Source of the DNA: Bradyrhizobium sp. STM 3809
GTDB lineage: Bacteria; Pseudomonadota; Alphaproteobacteria; Rhizobiales; Xanthobacteraceae
Length of the DNA stretch: 35,638 nucleotides
Assembly (NCBI RefSeq): GCF_000239795.1
Contig: NZ_CAFJ01000002.1
Location: forward strand, 1-35,638
Reading direction: 5' to 3'
Shown here piece by piece: positions 1 to 8,391 of this stretch (its first letter is position 1; each line of letters opens with the position of its first letter). The notes below the pieces were generated by a model that was given only the letters and a program-made list of their open reading frames with translations, made no database searches and had not been told where the DNA came from. The position numbers and the translations under genes were made by a program.

Positions 1-27
1 TCTCTGTCGTGGCCGTTCGGGTGCATC

Positions 28-1077
28 ATGAGTGAAGCAACAGCAGTCACCGGCCTCGCCCAGATCGAGGACCTCGGCGGCAAGGCGCAGCCGCTGCTGC
101 GCGTCGATGGGCTGACGAAACATTTCCCCGTCCGCGGCGGGCTGTTCGGCGCCCGCAAGACGGTGCGGGCGGTCGATGACGTCTCGTTCAGCATCGGCAA
201 GGGCGAGACGGTCGGCATCGTCGGCGAGTCCGGCTGCGGCAAGTCGACGACGGCGCGGCTGTTGATGCATCTGATGGATCGCGATGCCGGCGAGATCATC
301 TTCGATGGCCGGCAGGTCGGGCACGAGATCTCGCTGCGCGAGCTTCGCCGCGGCATGCAGATGGTGTTCCAGGACTCCTATGCCTCGCTCAATCCGCGGC
401 TGACGATCGAGGAGTCGATCGCGTTCGGGCCGAAGGTGCACGGCATGGCGGACGGCGCGGCACGTGCGCTGGCGCGCGAGCTGCTCGGCAAGGTCGGCCT
501 GCGGCCCGAGACCTTCGCCAACCGCTATCCGCACGAGATCTCCGGCGGCCAGCGCCAGCGCGTCAACATCGCCCGCGCGCTGGCCTTGTCGCCGCGGCTC
601 GTCATTCTCGACGAGGCAGTCTCGGCGCTGGACAAATCGGTCGAGGCGCAGGTGCTCAACCTGCTGATGGACCTCAAGCGCGAGTTCGGCCTGACCTATC
701 TGTTCATCAGCCACGACCTCAATGTCGTCCACTACATCTCCGACCGCGTGCTGGTGATGTATCTCGGCGAGGTGGTCGAGCTCGGACCCGTGGAACAGGT
801 CTGGGCCAAGCCGGTGCATCCCTATACGCGCGCGCTGCTGGCGGCGATGCCGTCCTCGGATCCGGACAGACGGACCGAGGTGCCGCCGATCTCGGGCGAC
901 CCGCCGAACCCGATCGATCCGCCCGCCGGCTGCCGTTTCCACACCCGCTGTCCGTTTGCAGAGGCGCCATGTTCGAATATCGCGCCGAGGTTGACGGAGC
1001 TGGATACAATGGGCCATCAGGCCGCCTGCCACATGGCGATCCCGGGCTCGGGACACAGCCGTGCGCCGGCCGCCTGA
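28..1077 (+). CDS. Oligopeptide/dipeptide-type ABC transporter ATP-binding protein (OppF/DppF-like)
   Basis: This is a cytoplasmic ATPase subunit of a peptide/nickel-type ABC importer, 349 residues, full length for the family. Visible motifs are Walker A GESGCGKS (66-73), Q-loop Gln115, signature ISGGQ (171-175), Walker B LVILDE (191-196) and switch His229. The C-terminal extension (about 295-340) has the oligopeptide-ATPase pattern with Cys302, Cys308, Cys315 and Cys334. The D-loop stretch reads DEAVSALD rather than the commoner DEPTSALD. The start ATG lies in an ATGA overlap with a possible upstream stop, so it is probably the continuation of an operon whose binding protein and permeases lie to the left. 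It is followed 28 bp later by an AtzG-like gene and an amidase, and the partner ATPase is at 2941. The substrate is unknown; amide-containing peptides or ureido compounds would fit the neighbours. Confidence 0.93.
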   Translation: MSEATAVTGLAQIEDLGGKAQPLLRVDGLTKHFPVRGGLFGARKTVRAVDDVSFSIGKGETVGIVGESGCGKSTTARLLMHLMDRDAGEIIFDGRQVGHEISLRELRRGMQMVFQDSYASLNPRLTIEESIAFGPKVHGMADGAARALARELLGKVGLRPETFANRYPHEISGGQRQRVNIARALALSPRLVILDEAVSALDKSVEAQVLNLLMDLKREFGLTYLFISHDLNVVHYISDRVLVMYLGEVVELGPVEQVWAKPVHPYTRALLAAMPSSDPDRRTEVPPISGDPPNPIDPPAGCRFHTRCPFAEAPCSNIAPRLTELDTMGHQAACHMAIPGSGHSRAPAA

Positions 1078-1105
1078 GGGCAGACACCAGCAGCGAGAAG
1101 CGCAG

Positions 1106-1303
1106 ATGACCAGACCCACGCCCCAGCAAGTCCACGCCATCGCGGAGGCCTCCGGCCTGCCGGTCGACAAGGAGGTGGCGACGCGCATCGCCGAGTCGAT
1201 CGGGCCGGCGTTCGACAATTTCGCCGCCGTCGCCGGCACCCTGCCGTTCGACCTGGAGCCGGCGAGCTACGTGCTGGCGCAGACGCTGAAGGTGGGCCGA
1301 TGA
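1106..1303 (+). CDS. AtzG-like DUF4089 small subunit
   Basis: A 65-residue acidic helical protein that resembles DUF4089/AtzG. In AtzG the protein is a GatC-like partner that binds and stabilises the amidase AtzE (1-carboxybiuret hydrolase of cyanuric acid breakdown). The order is the same here: its stop overlaps the start of the following amidase as ATGA (1300-1303), implying translational coupling and 1:1 production. The start at 1106 was chosen because the family N-terminus (MTRPTPQQVHAIAEASGL) begins there and a purine-rich GAGAAG stretch lies just upstream. The in-frame ATG at 1061 would overlap the ATPase gene and add an unrelated Arg-rich leader. No cyanuric acid hydrolase or biuret genes are visible, so the real substrate may differ. 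Confidence 0.85.
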   Translation: MTRPTPQQVHAIAEASGLPVDKEVATRIAESIGPAFDNFAAVAGTLPFDLEPASYVLAQTLKVGR

Positions 1304-2712
1304 GCACGGAACCCGCTCTGATGACCCTGACCGAGGTCGCGAAGGCGATCGCCGACAAGAAGCTGTCTTCGGTCGAGGTGACGCGCTCCTGCCTGCACCG
1401 CATCGCGCAATGGCAGCCGAAGCTGAACGCCTTCATGGCGATCGAGTCCGAGCCGGCACTCAAGGCGGCCGCTGAGGCCGACGCCGCGCTCGCCAAGGAC
1501 GGCCCGAAGGGGGCGCTGCACGGCGTCCCGCTGGCCCACAAGGACATGTATTACGAGGCCGGCCATGTCTCGACCTGCGGCTCGCTGATCCGCCGCGACT
1601 TCGTCGCGACCACCACCTCGACCGCGGTGCAGCGGCTGAAGGATGCCGGATCGATCCGGCTCGGCACCTTGCAGATGGCCGAGTTCGCTTATGGTCCGAC
1701 CGGCCACAACGCGCATTACGGTCCGGTGCACAATCCATGGAAGCTCGGCTATGTCACCGGCGGCTCGTCGTCCGGCTCGGGCTCGGCGGTCGGTGCTCGC
1801 CTGACGTTCGCCGCGCTCGGCTCGGACACCGGCGGCTCGATCCGCATGCCCGCGAATTTCTGCGGCGTCACCGGCCTGAAGGTCACCTGGGGCCGCGTCA
1901 GCCGCGCCGGGGCGATGCCGCTGTCGCAGTCGCTCGACACGGTCGGCCCGCTGGCGCAGACGGCGGAGGATTGCGCGTTGCTGCTTGGCCTGATGGCTGG
2001 CGCCGATCCCGAGGATCCGACTGCCAGCGCCGTGCCGGTGCAGGACTATGTCGCGGCCGTCAGGGCCTCGATCAAGGGGCTGAAGATCGGCGTGCCCAAG
2101 GCGTTCTACGTCGACGACCTCGATCCCGAGGTGGCACGCTGCCTCGATGCCGCGATCACGGTGCTGAAGACCGAGGGCGCCGACGTCGTGCAGGTCGAGC
2201 TGCCGGACCAGCGCCAGCTCACGGCGGCCTGCCAGCTCGTGCTCGCGGTCGAAGCCGCCGCGTTTCATAAGCGCTGGATGATCGAGCGGCCGCAGGACTA
2301 CGGCCCGCAAGTGTTGATGCGGCTGCAGAATGCGCTCGCCGTCTCCGGCGTCGCCTATCTCGAAGCGCTGCGCTGGCGCGGCGCGGCTTTGGCGGCGCAT
2401 GTCGCGGCCACCTCGGGCGTCGACGCGATCATTGCTCCGGTGTCGCCGCTGGTGACGCCGTCGATCGCCGAGAGCGACGTCGGCGGCGCGCCCGGCGCCG
2501 AAGCCGTGATCCAGCGCATCACGCGTTTCACGCGCCCCGTGAACTATCTCGGCCTGCCGTCGCTGGCGATCCCAACCGGATTCACGTCGACCGGGCTGCC
2601 GGTCGGCATGCAGCTGATCGGCCGCTCGTTCGATGAGGCCACGATCCTGACCATCGGCGCCGCGTTCCAGAGGGCGACCGATTTCCACGCGAGGGTGCCG
2701 ACGCTGTCATGA
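1300..2712 (+). CDS. Amidase-signature hydrolase, AtzE-like
   Basis: A 470-residue cytoplasmic amidase-signature enzyme that hydrolyses a C-N amide bond. The catalytic Ser-cisSer-Lys triad can be read: Lys81 (GVPLAHKD), cis-Ser156 in GGSSSGS, and nucleophile Ser180 in GSDTGGS. The spacing of 24 residues between the serines is that of malonamidase E2 and FAAH. The ATGA overlap with the AtzG-like gene points to an AtzE/AtzG or GatA/GatC-like two-subunit enzyme. It is not GatA itself, since no gatB or true gatC lies nearby. Placement between two oligopeptide-ABC ATPase genes suggests that the imported compound is its substrate. Family membership is secure; substrate specificity is inferred only from context. 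Confidence 0.92.
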   Translation: MSTEPALMTLTEVAKAIADKKLSSVEVTRSCLHRIAQWQPKLNAFMAIESEPALKAAAEADAALAKDGPKGALHGVPLAHKDMYYEAGHVSTCGSLIRRDFVATTTSTAVQRLKDAGSIRLGTLQMAEFAYGPTGHNAHYGPVHNPWKLGYVTGGSSSGSGSAVGARLTFAALGSDTGGSIRMPANFCGVTGLKVTWGRVSRAGAMPLSQSLDTVGPLAQTAEDCALLLGLMAGADPEDPTASAVPVQDYVAAVRASIKGLKIGVPKAFYVDDLDPEVARCLDAAITVLKTEGADVVQVELPDQRQLTAACQLVLAVEAAAFHKRWMIERPQDYGPQVLMRLQNALAVSGVAYLEALRWRGAALAAHVAATSGVDAIIAPVSPLVTPSIAESDVGGAPGAEAVIQRITRFTRPVNYLGLPSLAIPTGFTSTGLPVGMQLIGRSFDEATILTIGAAFQRATDFHARVPTLS

Positions 2713-2727
2713 CGCGGAGCCGGAGTC

Positions 2728-2867
2728 GTAGCCCGGATGAGCGGAAGCCTTCGCCCGCAGGGCGGAGGCGAACGCGACATCCGGGTTCTCACGCGGTGTC
2801 GGTGGTGAACCCGGATGTCGCTTGCGCCGACGCCAAAGAGGCGTCGGCTGTCGCTCATCCGGGCTAC
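2728..2867. repeat. Intergenic palindromic repeat, GTAGCCCGGATGAGCG family
   Basis: The left arm GTAGCCCGGATGAGCG (2728-2743) is matched by its reverse complement CGCTCATCCGGGCTAC ending at 2867. Inner arms (ACATCCGGGTT near 2780 and AACCCGGATGT near 2810) pair as well, giving a long nested hairpin. It fills most of the gap between the amidase and the second ATPase gene. No coding capacity is seen. Confidence 0.8.
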
Positions 2868-2940
2868 CGGGAACGCGTACCGCACGCGCGCATGACGTGC
2901 TTGTCCGGGACGATACCGAGTTTGTGAGGATCAATCCATC

Positions 2941-3924
2941 ATGACCAACCTCGTCGAGATCTCCAACCTCACCATCCGCTTCACCGGCGAGCGCACCGTG
3001 CATGCGGTGAACGATGTCAGCCTGTCGCTGGGAGATGGCGAGGTGCTCGGGCTGCTCGGCGAATCCGGCTCGGGCAAGAGCGTGACCATGCGGGCGCTGA
3101 TGCGGCTGTTGCCGAAGAAGCGGACGCAGATCTCGGGCGGCGTGAAGGTGATGGGCCGCGACGTGCTCGCGATGGGCGACGAGGAGCTGTCGCAGTTCCG
3201 CGGCCGTACGGTGTCGATGATCTTCCAGGAGCCGGGGCTCGCGCTCGATCCGGTCTACACGATCGGCCGGCAGATCGCCGAGACCGTGATGCGCCACGAG
3301 GGCAAGAGCTACGCGGAGGGCACCGCGCGGGCGCTGGAGATGCTCGATGTCGTCCGCATCCCCTCGGCCAAGCGGCGGCTGGAGTCCTATCCGCACGAGA
3401 TGTCGGGCGGCATGCGGCAGCGCGCGATGATCGCGTTGGCGCTGGCCTGCCGGCCCAAGGTGCTGCTGGCCGACGAGCCGACCACCGCGCTCGACGCCAC
3501 CGTGCAGATCCAGATCCTGCTGCTGCTGCGCGAGCTGCAGCGCGAGTTCGGCATGTCCGTCATCTTCGTGACCCACGACATCGGCGTGGCCATCGAGATC
3601 TGCGACCGTGTCGCCGTGATGTATGCCGGCCAGATCGTGGAGCAGGGCGCGCTGCGCGACATCGTCCGCCAGCCCGTGCACCCCTATGCGCGCGGCCTGC
3701 TCGCCTCGACCATTCACGGCGCCAGGCGCGGCGAGCGGCTGCAGACCATCCCGGGCACGCCGCCGTCGCTCGACCATGCGCCGCGGAGCTGCTCCTTCGC
3801 CCCGCGCTGCAGCCTGGCCGAGCCGCGCTGTTCGGAGACGCTGCCGCCGGCCGTCGAGCTCGGACCCCAGCGGCTGGCGCGCTGCATCCTGGCCGAGGCG
3901 CCGGCCGGTGTGGCGGCCACGTAA
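2941..3924 (+). CDS. Oligopeptide/dipeptide-type ABC transporter ATP-binding protein (OppD/DppD-like)
   Basis: Second nucleotide-binding subunit of the importer, 327 residues. Motifs: Walker A GESGSGKS (40-47), Q-loop Gln96, signature MSGG (154-157), Walker B VLLADE (174-179) and switch His212. The C-terminal extension has the oligopeptide-ATPase Cys pattern ([16 protein letters not shown]). A GAGGATC stretch precedes the ATG. It lies 228 bp after the amidase with a palindromic repeat between, so it may be read from the same transcript or be uncoupled by the hairpin. With the protein at 28 it would form the usual OppD-OppF heterodimer. The order F-AtzG-AtzE-D is unusual, because D normally precedes F directly. 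Confidence 0.93.
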   Translation: MTNLVEISNLTIRFTGERTVHAVNDVSLSLGDGEVLGLLGESGSGKSVTMRALMRLLPKKRTQISGGVKVMGRDVLAMGDEELSQFRGRTVSMIFQEPGLALDPVYTIGRQIAETVMRHEGKSYAEGTARALEMLDVVRIPSAKRRLESYPHEMSGGMRQRAMIALALACRPKVLLADEPTTALDATVQIQILLLLRELQREFGMSVIFVTHDIGVAIEICDRVAVMYAGQIVEQGALRDIVRQPVHPYARGLLASTIHGARRGERLQTIPGTPPSLDHAPRSCSFAPRCSLAEPRCSETLPPAVELGPQRLARCILAEAPAGVAAT

Positions 3925-4049
3925 CGCTTGTCCCGGAAACGCGCGGCTCGCAGGGCGAAACCGCGCATCGCGTGTCGAAGCGTCGCAGCCAGCTCGCTAA
4001 GGTGCGCAGGCGCGCAGCACCGCTCGTGCGCGTCGGATGAGGACACGCC

Positions 4050-4319
4050 ATGCACGTATCGAACGAAGGTATTCTGGTCATCCTGTTCGTCGGCCTGATC
4101 GCGGGCTGGCTGGCCGGCAAGATCGTGCGCGGCACCGGCTTCGGCCTGATCGGCGACATCGTGATCGGCGTGCTCGGCGCCCTGGTGGCGAGCTTCCTGT
4201 TCCCGCGGCTCGGCATTCATCTGGGCACCGGGCTGGTGTCCGAGATCGTCTCGTCCGCGCTCGGCGCCATCATCCTGCTGCTCGTCGTGCGCCTGGTGCG
4301 GACCGGCGGACGCCTGTGA
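4050..4319 (+). CDS. GlsB/YeaQ/YmgE-family small membrane protein
   Basis: An 89-residue, very hydrophobic protein with three predicted membrane segments (about 6-22, 32-50 and 58-82), and the Gly-rich pattern GWLAGKIVRGTGFGLIGD followed by GVLGALVASFLF. This is the transglycosylase-associated/GlsB-YeaQ-YmgE family, usually linked to stress response in the inner membrane; biochemical role unknown. A GATGAGGA ribosome site lies about 6 bases before the ATG. It stands 125 bp after the ABC ATPase gene and appears to be a separate unit. Confidence 0.85.
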   Translation: MHVSNEGILVILFVGLIAGWLAGKIVRGTGFGLIGDIVIGVLGALVASFLFPRLGIHLGTGLVSEIVSSALGAIILLLVVRLVRTGGRL

Positions 4320-4405
4320 GGCGGCCATCCGGTGGCGCTGAACGTTTACGCAGCCGCCCGAGACAGACCAAGCACAACGGCTGATTCACGCTAAAGCCAG
4401 CGTCG

Positions 4406-4435
4406 TTGGACGCTTGCCACGGGAATCAGTATATT
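4406..4435 (+). promoter_or_regulatory. Putative sigma-70-type promoter of the type I secretion genes
   Basis: A TTGGAC -35 box (4406-4411) and a TATATT -10 box (4430-4435) are separated by 18 bases, in an AT-richer stretch directly before the secretion ATPase gene. This predicts a leader of roughly 65-75 bases. Seen by eye only. Confidence 0.45.
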
Positions 4436-4503
4436 TTGCCTTGTTTGCCGCCAGTTTGTGCTTTTGATCGGCGGTCGTGCAGCTCATTTGATCAATTGAA
4501 GAG

Positions 4504-6255
4504 ATGGTGGTGATGGCGGCCGCACCTCACGCGAGGCAATCCGAGCTCAGCGATGCCTTGCGCGGTTGTCGCAGCGCCTTCATCGGCGTCGGCGTGATGA
4601 GCTGCATCATCAACCTGCTGTACCTGACCGGCTCTATCTTCATGCTCGAGGTCTATGACCGGGTGTTGCCGAGCCGTTCGGTGCCGACCCTGATCGGTCT
4701 CATGATCATCGCCGGCGCTCTCTATGTCGCCCAGGGCGCGCTTGACATGATCCGCAGCCGCATTCTGGGCCGGATCGGCACCGCGCTGGACGAGAGCCTG
4801 AATGCGCGGGTGTTCGACACCGTCGTGCGGCTGCCGCTGTCGGCCGGCGGCCGCAACGAAGGCCTGCAGCCGCTGCGCGATCTCGACAACATCAGGAGCT
4901 TTCTCGGCAGCCAGGGCCCGGGCGCGTTCTTCGACCTGCCATGGCTGCCGCTGTACCTGGCGATCTGCTTCGCGTTCCACGTCCTGCTCGGCGTCACCGC
5001 GCTGGTCGGAGCCGTCATCCTGGTGACGCTGACGCTGATCACCGAATTCCTCACCCGCACTCCGGCGAAGGAGGCGATGGGCCTGGCCGCGCGCCGCAAC
5101 GATCTGGTCACCGCCAGCCGGCGCAACGCCGAGGTGCTGGTCGCGATGGGCATGACCGGGCGCATGCTGCAGCGCTGGGGCGAGACCAACGAGCAATATC
5201 TCGCCGGCAACCAGCGGGCCAGCGATGTCGCCGGCGGCCTCGGCGCGATCGCCAAGGTGCTGCGCATGATGCTGCAGTCGGCGGTGCTCGCGGTGGGCGC
5301 CTATCTCGTGATCCACCAGGAGGCCACCGCCGGCATCATCATCGCCGGCTCGATCCTGAGCGCACGGGCGCTGGCGCCGGTCGACCTCGCCATCGCGCAT
5401 TGGAAAAGCTTCGTCGCCGCCCGCCAGAGCTGGCGCCGGCTCAACCAGCTGTTGCAGACCATGCCGGAGCGCGCGCCGCCGACGCAGCTCCAGCCGCCGG
5501 TGAGCAAGCTCTCGGTCGAGGGCATCTCGATCGTCGCGCCCGGCGACAGCAAGGCGATCGTCCAGGACGTGACGTTTGCGCTGTCGGCCGGCACCGGCCT
5601 GGGCATCATCGGCCCGAGCGCGTCCGGGAAGTCGTCGCTGGTGCGCGCGCTGGTCGGCGTCTGGCGCCCGGTGCGCGGCCATGTCCGGCTCGATGGCGCC
5701 GCGCTCGACCAATGGTCGACCGACGAGCTCGGCCGCCACATCGGCTACCTGCCGCAGGATGTCGAGCTGTTCGCAGGAAGCGTGGCGCAGAACATCAGCC
5801 GTTTCGATCCCAACGCTTCCGCCGACGGCATCATCGCCGCCGCCAAGGAGGCCGGCGTGCACGACATCATCATCAAGATGCGCGACGGCTACGACACCCA
5901 GATCGGCGAGCAGGGGGCGGCGCTGTCGGCCGGCCAGGCCCAGCGCGTCGCGCTGGCGCGCGCGCTCTACGGCAATCCGTTCCTGATCGTGCTCGACGAG
6001 CCCAACTCCAATCTCGACACCGAGGGCGACGAGGCGCTGTCGCGCGCGGTCCGCTCGGCGCGGGCGCGCGGCGCGATCGTCGTCGTGGTCGCGCACCGGC
6101 CGATCGGCATCGAGGCGGTCGATCAGGTGCTGGTCATGAAGGATGGCCGCGCGCAGGCGTTCGGGCCGAAGGAGACGGTGCTGGCGCAGGTGCTGCAGCC
6201 GCGACCCGCGGCCCCGATCAAGATCGTCTCCGAAGCCGGCGTGTCCAAGTCGTGA
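4504..6255 (+). CDS. Type I secretion system permease/ATPase (PrtD/AprD-like)
   Basis: An inner-membrane ABC exporter of 583 residues with an N-terminal transmembrane domain (about 25-300) and a C-terminal ATPase. Motifs: Walker A GPSASGKS (370-377), signature LSAGQ (474-478) and Walker B FLIVLDE (about 493-499). There is no N-terminal C39 peptidase domain, so it is of the PrtD/AprD type that exports proteins with an uncleaved C-terminal signal, not a bacteriocin exporter. Two starts are possible: ATG 4504, and ATG 4513, which has the better-placed ribosome site GAAGAG (4498-4503). The HlyD-like adaptor follows after 13 bp. No RTX-type substrate and no TolC-like gene is visible in the window. 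Confidence 0.92.
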   Translation: MVVMAAAPHARQSELSDALRGCRSAFIGVGVMSCIINLLYLTGSIFMLEVYDRVLPSRSVPTLIGLMIIAGALYVAQGALDMIRSRILGRIGTALDESLNARVFDTVVRLPLSAGGRNEGLQPLRDLDNIRSFLGSQGPGAFFDLPWLPLYLAICFAFHVLLGVTALVGAVILVTLTLITEFLTRTPAKEAMGLAARRNDLVTASRRNAEVLVAMGMTGRMLQRWGETNEQYLAGNQRASDVAGGLGAIAKVLRMMLQSAVLAVGAYLVIHQEATAGIIIAGSILSARALAPVDLAIAHWKSFVAARQSWRRLNQLLQTMPERAPPTQLQPPVSKLSVEGISIVAPGDSKAIVQDVTFALSAGTGLGIIGPSASGKSSLVRALVGVWRPVRGHVRLDGAALDQWSTDELGRHIGYLPQDVELFAGSVAQNISRFDPNASADGIIAAAKEAGVHDIIIKMRDGYDTQIGEQGAALSAGQAQRVALARALYGNPFLIVLDEPNSNLDTEGDEALSRAVRSARARGAIVVVVAHRPIGIEAVDQVLVMKDGRAQAFGPKETVLAQVLQPRPAAPIKIVSEAGVSKS

Positions 6256-6268
6256 GGAGCAGGGCCGC

Positions 6269-7609
6269 ATGAGCACTCAGGTCATCACCGGCCCGATCCC
6301 GGGTCTCCAGAAGCCGGAGAGCGCCAAGCAGTCGATCCGGCGCCACCTCATCGTCGGCATGGCCGTGGTGCTCGCGGTGGCCGGCGGAATGGGCGGCTGG
6401 GCGGCGACGCAGCAGATCTCCGGCGCGCTGATCGCGCCCGGCCAGATCGTGGTCGAGTCCAACGTGAAGAAGGTGCAGCATCCGACCGGCGGCGTGGTCG
6501 GCGAGCTCCGCGCGCGCGATGGCGACGTGGTCAAGTCCGGCGATATCGTCGTCCGGCTCGACGACACCGTGACCAAGGCGTCGCTGGCCATCGTCACCAA
6601 GAACCTCGACGCGCTGCAGGCGCGCGCCGCCCGCCTCGAGGCCGAGCAGCGCGGCTGGGCGAAGATCCTGTTCCCGCAGCAGCTGTTGGAGCGGATGAGC
6701 GATCCCGACGTCAAGAGCCTGACCGCGAGCGAGACCAAGCTGTTCGAGGTCCGCGTCAACGGCCGCATCGGCCAGAAGGCGCAGCTGCGCGAGCGCGTGG
6801 CGCAGCTCAGCGAGGAGATCGAAGGGCTCTCGGCGCAGGTCGCCGCCAAGGACCAGGAGATCGCGCTGGTGCAGAAGGAGCTCGACGGCGTCCGCCAGCT
6901 CTACGAGCAGCATCTCGTGCAGCTGTCGCGCCTGACGACGCTGGAGCGCGACGCCGCCCGTCTCAATGGCGAGCGCGCGCAATTCATCGCGGCGCGCGCC
7001 CAGGCCAAGGGCAAGATCAGCGAGACCGAGCTGCAGATCATCCAGGTCGACAAGGACATGGTCAGCGAGGTCTCCAAGGACCTGCGCGAGACCACCGACA
7101 AGATCGGCGAGTTCGTCGAGCGCAAGGTCACCGCCGAGGATCAGCTCCGCCGCGTCGACATCCGCGCGCCGCAGGACGGCATGGTGCTGCAGTCATCGGT
7201 GCACACGGTCGGCGGCGTGATCACCGCCGGCGACACCATCATGCTGATCGTGCCGCAGAGCGACGATCTGCAGGTCGAGGCCAAGGTCAATCCGCAGGAC
7301 ATCGACAAGCTGCAGGTCGGCCAGAAGACCTTGCTGCGGCTGTCCGCCTTCAACCAGCGCACCACGCCTGAATTGAACGGCGTCGTCAGCCGCGTCTCCC
7401 CCGACGTCACCACCGACCAGCGCACCGGCCAGAGCTACTACACCATCCGCGTCTCGATGCCGCCGGAGGAGATCGCAAGGCTCGGCGACGTCAAGCTGAT
7501 CCCGGGCATGCCGGTCGAAGCCTTCGTCCAGACCGGCGACCGCACCGTCATCTCCTATCTGATGAAGCCGCTGCACGATCAGCTGATGCGGGCATTCCGG
7601 GAGAAGTGA
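6269..7609 (+). CDS. HlyD-family type I secretion membrane fusion protein
   Basis: Periplasmic adaptor partner of the preceding ABC exporter, 446 residues. It has a short cytoplasmic N-terminus, one membrane anchor (about 27-46), a lipoyl-like half motif (PTGGVVGELRARDGDVVKSG), a long coiled coil (about 110-290) and the second lipoyl/beta-barrel part beginning DIRAPQDGMVLQSSVHTVGG. The C-terminus PVEAFVQTGDRTVISYLMKP is typical of PrtE/HlyD proteins. The start at 6269 was chosen because GAGGAGCAGGG lies just upstream and it is only 13 bp from the previous stop; the longer in-frame extension would be an Arg-rich overlap with the ATPase gene. Cotranscription with the exporter is very likely. 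Confidence 0.92.
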   Translation: MSTQVITGPIPGLQKPESAKQSIRRHLIVGMAVVLAVAGGMGGWAATQQISGALIAPGQIVVESNVKKVQHPTGGVVGELRARDGDVVKSGDIVVRLDDTVTKASLAIVTKNLDALQARAARLEAEQRGWAKILFPQQLLERMSDPDVKSLTASETKLFEVRVNGRIGQKAQLRERVAQLSEEIEGLSAQVAAKDQEIALVQKELDGVRQLYEQHLVQLSRLTTLERDAARLNGERAQFIAARAQAKGKISETELQIIQVDKDMVSEVSKDLRETTDKIGEFVERKVTAEDQLRRVDIRAPQDGMVLQSSVHTVGGVITAGDTIMLIVPQSDDLQVEAKVNPQDIDKLQVGQKTLLRLSAFNQRTTPELNGVVSRVSPDVTTDQRTGQSYYTIRVSMPPEEIARLGDVKLIPGMPVEAFVQTGDRTVISYLMKPLHDQLMRAFREK

Positions 7610-7676
7610 GGGGGGCCCGCTCTCTCTCGCGCTCCGCGCGCTCGCGAAGGCCACCGGCGGCGCTCCACATTCAGTG

Positions 7677-7827
7677 TCATCCCCGCGAAAGCGGGGATCC
7701 ATAACCACAGGGAGTAGTCGTGGCGCGAGATGCTCGTGACGGTCCCGCGCCTCACTTCTGCTGCGGCGTATGGGTCCCGGATCGGCGCCCGCCGACGCTG
7801 CACGTCAGCGGGCTTGTCCGGGACGAC
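7677..7827. repeat. Intergenic palindromic repeat, GTCRTCCCGG family
   Basis: The copy starts GTCATCCCCGCGAAAGCGGG followed by the recurring CCATAACCACAG, and ends with TCCGGGACGAC. It occupies most of the 224 bp between the convergent HlyD-like and CinA-like genes. Related copies lie at 23606, 25306, 28278, 31156, 32429 and 35296. Confidence 0.75.
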
Positions 7828-7833
7828 AGCGGT

Positions 7834-8316
7834 TCATGCGTCGAGATGCTTGAGCAATAGCTCCAGCGCGCTCTTCGCGAACAGCTGCATGTTGGCGGCG
7901 CGGTCGCTGCTGCCGCTTTCCAAGGTGACCACGGCCGACGCCGGTCCGGCCACGGCGAAGCATGCGTGGCCCGCCGCGTCGCCATAGCGGTTGCCGGTCG
8001 GGCCGGCAGCGCCGGTCTCCGACAGGCCCCAGTCGGTGGCGAAGCGCGACTTGATCTGCCGGGCCAGCAGCTCCGCATAGGGCTCCGACGCCGAGCGAAT
8101 GCCCTTCATCGCCTCGTCCGGAATATCCATCAGCACGCGGCGGGCGTCGCGCGTATAGACCACGGCGCCGCCGAGGAAGTAGGCCGACGCGCCGGGCACC
8201 GCGAGCAGTGCAGCGGCGATGAGTCCGCCGGCGGACGACTCCGCGACGGCAATGGTCTGCTTGCGCGCGATCAGCCGCTCGGCGATCTGGGAGGCGACGG
8301 CAATCAGTTCATTCAT
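7834..8316 (-). CDS. pncC: CinA-family protein, PncC-type nicotinamide-nucleotide amidohydrolase
   Basis: A stand-alone CinA C-terminal domain of 160 residues, the usual length for PncC enzymes, which deamidate nicotinamide mononucleotide to nicotinate mononucleotide in NAD recycling. The conserved blocks are AVAESSAGGLIAAAL (23-37; many members have STGG here), GGAVVYTRDARRVLM (49-63) and SETGAAGPTGNRYG (99-112). The start at 8316 was chosen because GCGAGG lies upstream and the homologous region begins at MNELI; a 21-residue upstream extension looks non-coding and would run into the preceding terminator. It follows the MFS gene on the same strand but is separated from it by a strong terminator. 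Confidence 0.88.
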   Translation of the reverse strand: MNELIAVASQIAERLIARKQTIAVAESSAGGLIAAALLAVPGASAYFLGGAVVYTRDARRVLMDIPDEAMKGIRSASEPYAELLARQIKSRFATDWGLSETGAAGPTGNRYGDAAGHACFAVAGPASAVVTLESGSSDRAANMQLFAKSALELLLKHLDA

Positions 8317-8335
8317 GGCAGACCTCGCTCCTCGC

Positions 8336-8371
8336 CAACAAAAACGGGCGGCATCGGATGATGCCGCCCGT
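8336..8371 (-). terminator. Rho-independent terminator of the MFS gene
   Basis: A perfect 12-bp stem (8344-8355 with 8360-8371, arm ACGGGCGGCATC) with a 4-base loop. Read on the minus strand it is followed directly by GTTTTTGTT. It lies 20 bp after the MFS stop and before the CinA-like gene, so the two genes are separate transcripts. Confidence 0.85.
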
Positions 8372-8391
8372 GGCGTCAACAGACAAGCCGA

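Noticed and set aside
1..31. Possible 3' end of an upstream gene overlapping the first ATPase start (ATGA at 28-31)
   Set aside because: Two frames stay open to a stop (31 or 35) and only about ten codons are visible, so frame and product cannot be decided.
1267..2688. Long minus-strand open frame (473 codons) opposite the AtzE-like amidase
   Set aside because: Arg/Asp/His/Gly-rich translation typical of the antisense of a high-GC gene; no family resemblance, and the plus-strand amidase has a full catalytic triad.
4492..6276. Long minus-strand open frame (594 codons) opposite the type I exporter gene
   Set aside because: Antisense shadow: low-complexity Asp/His/Arg composition and the plus frame encodes clear ABC motifs.
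7610..7833. CRISPR-like or phage attachment sequence in the convergent gap
   Set aside because: The sequence is explained by one copy of a dispersed palindromic repeat; there are no regularly spaced units and no integrase nearby.
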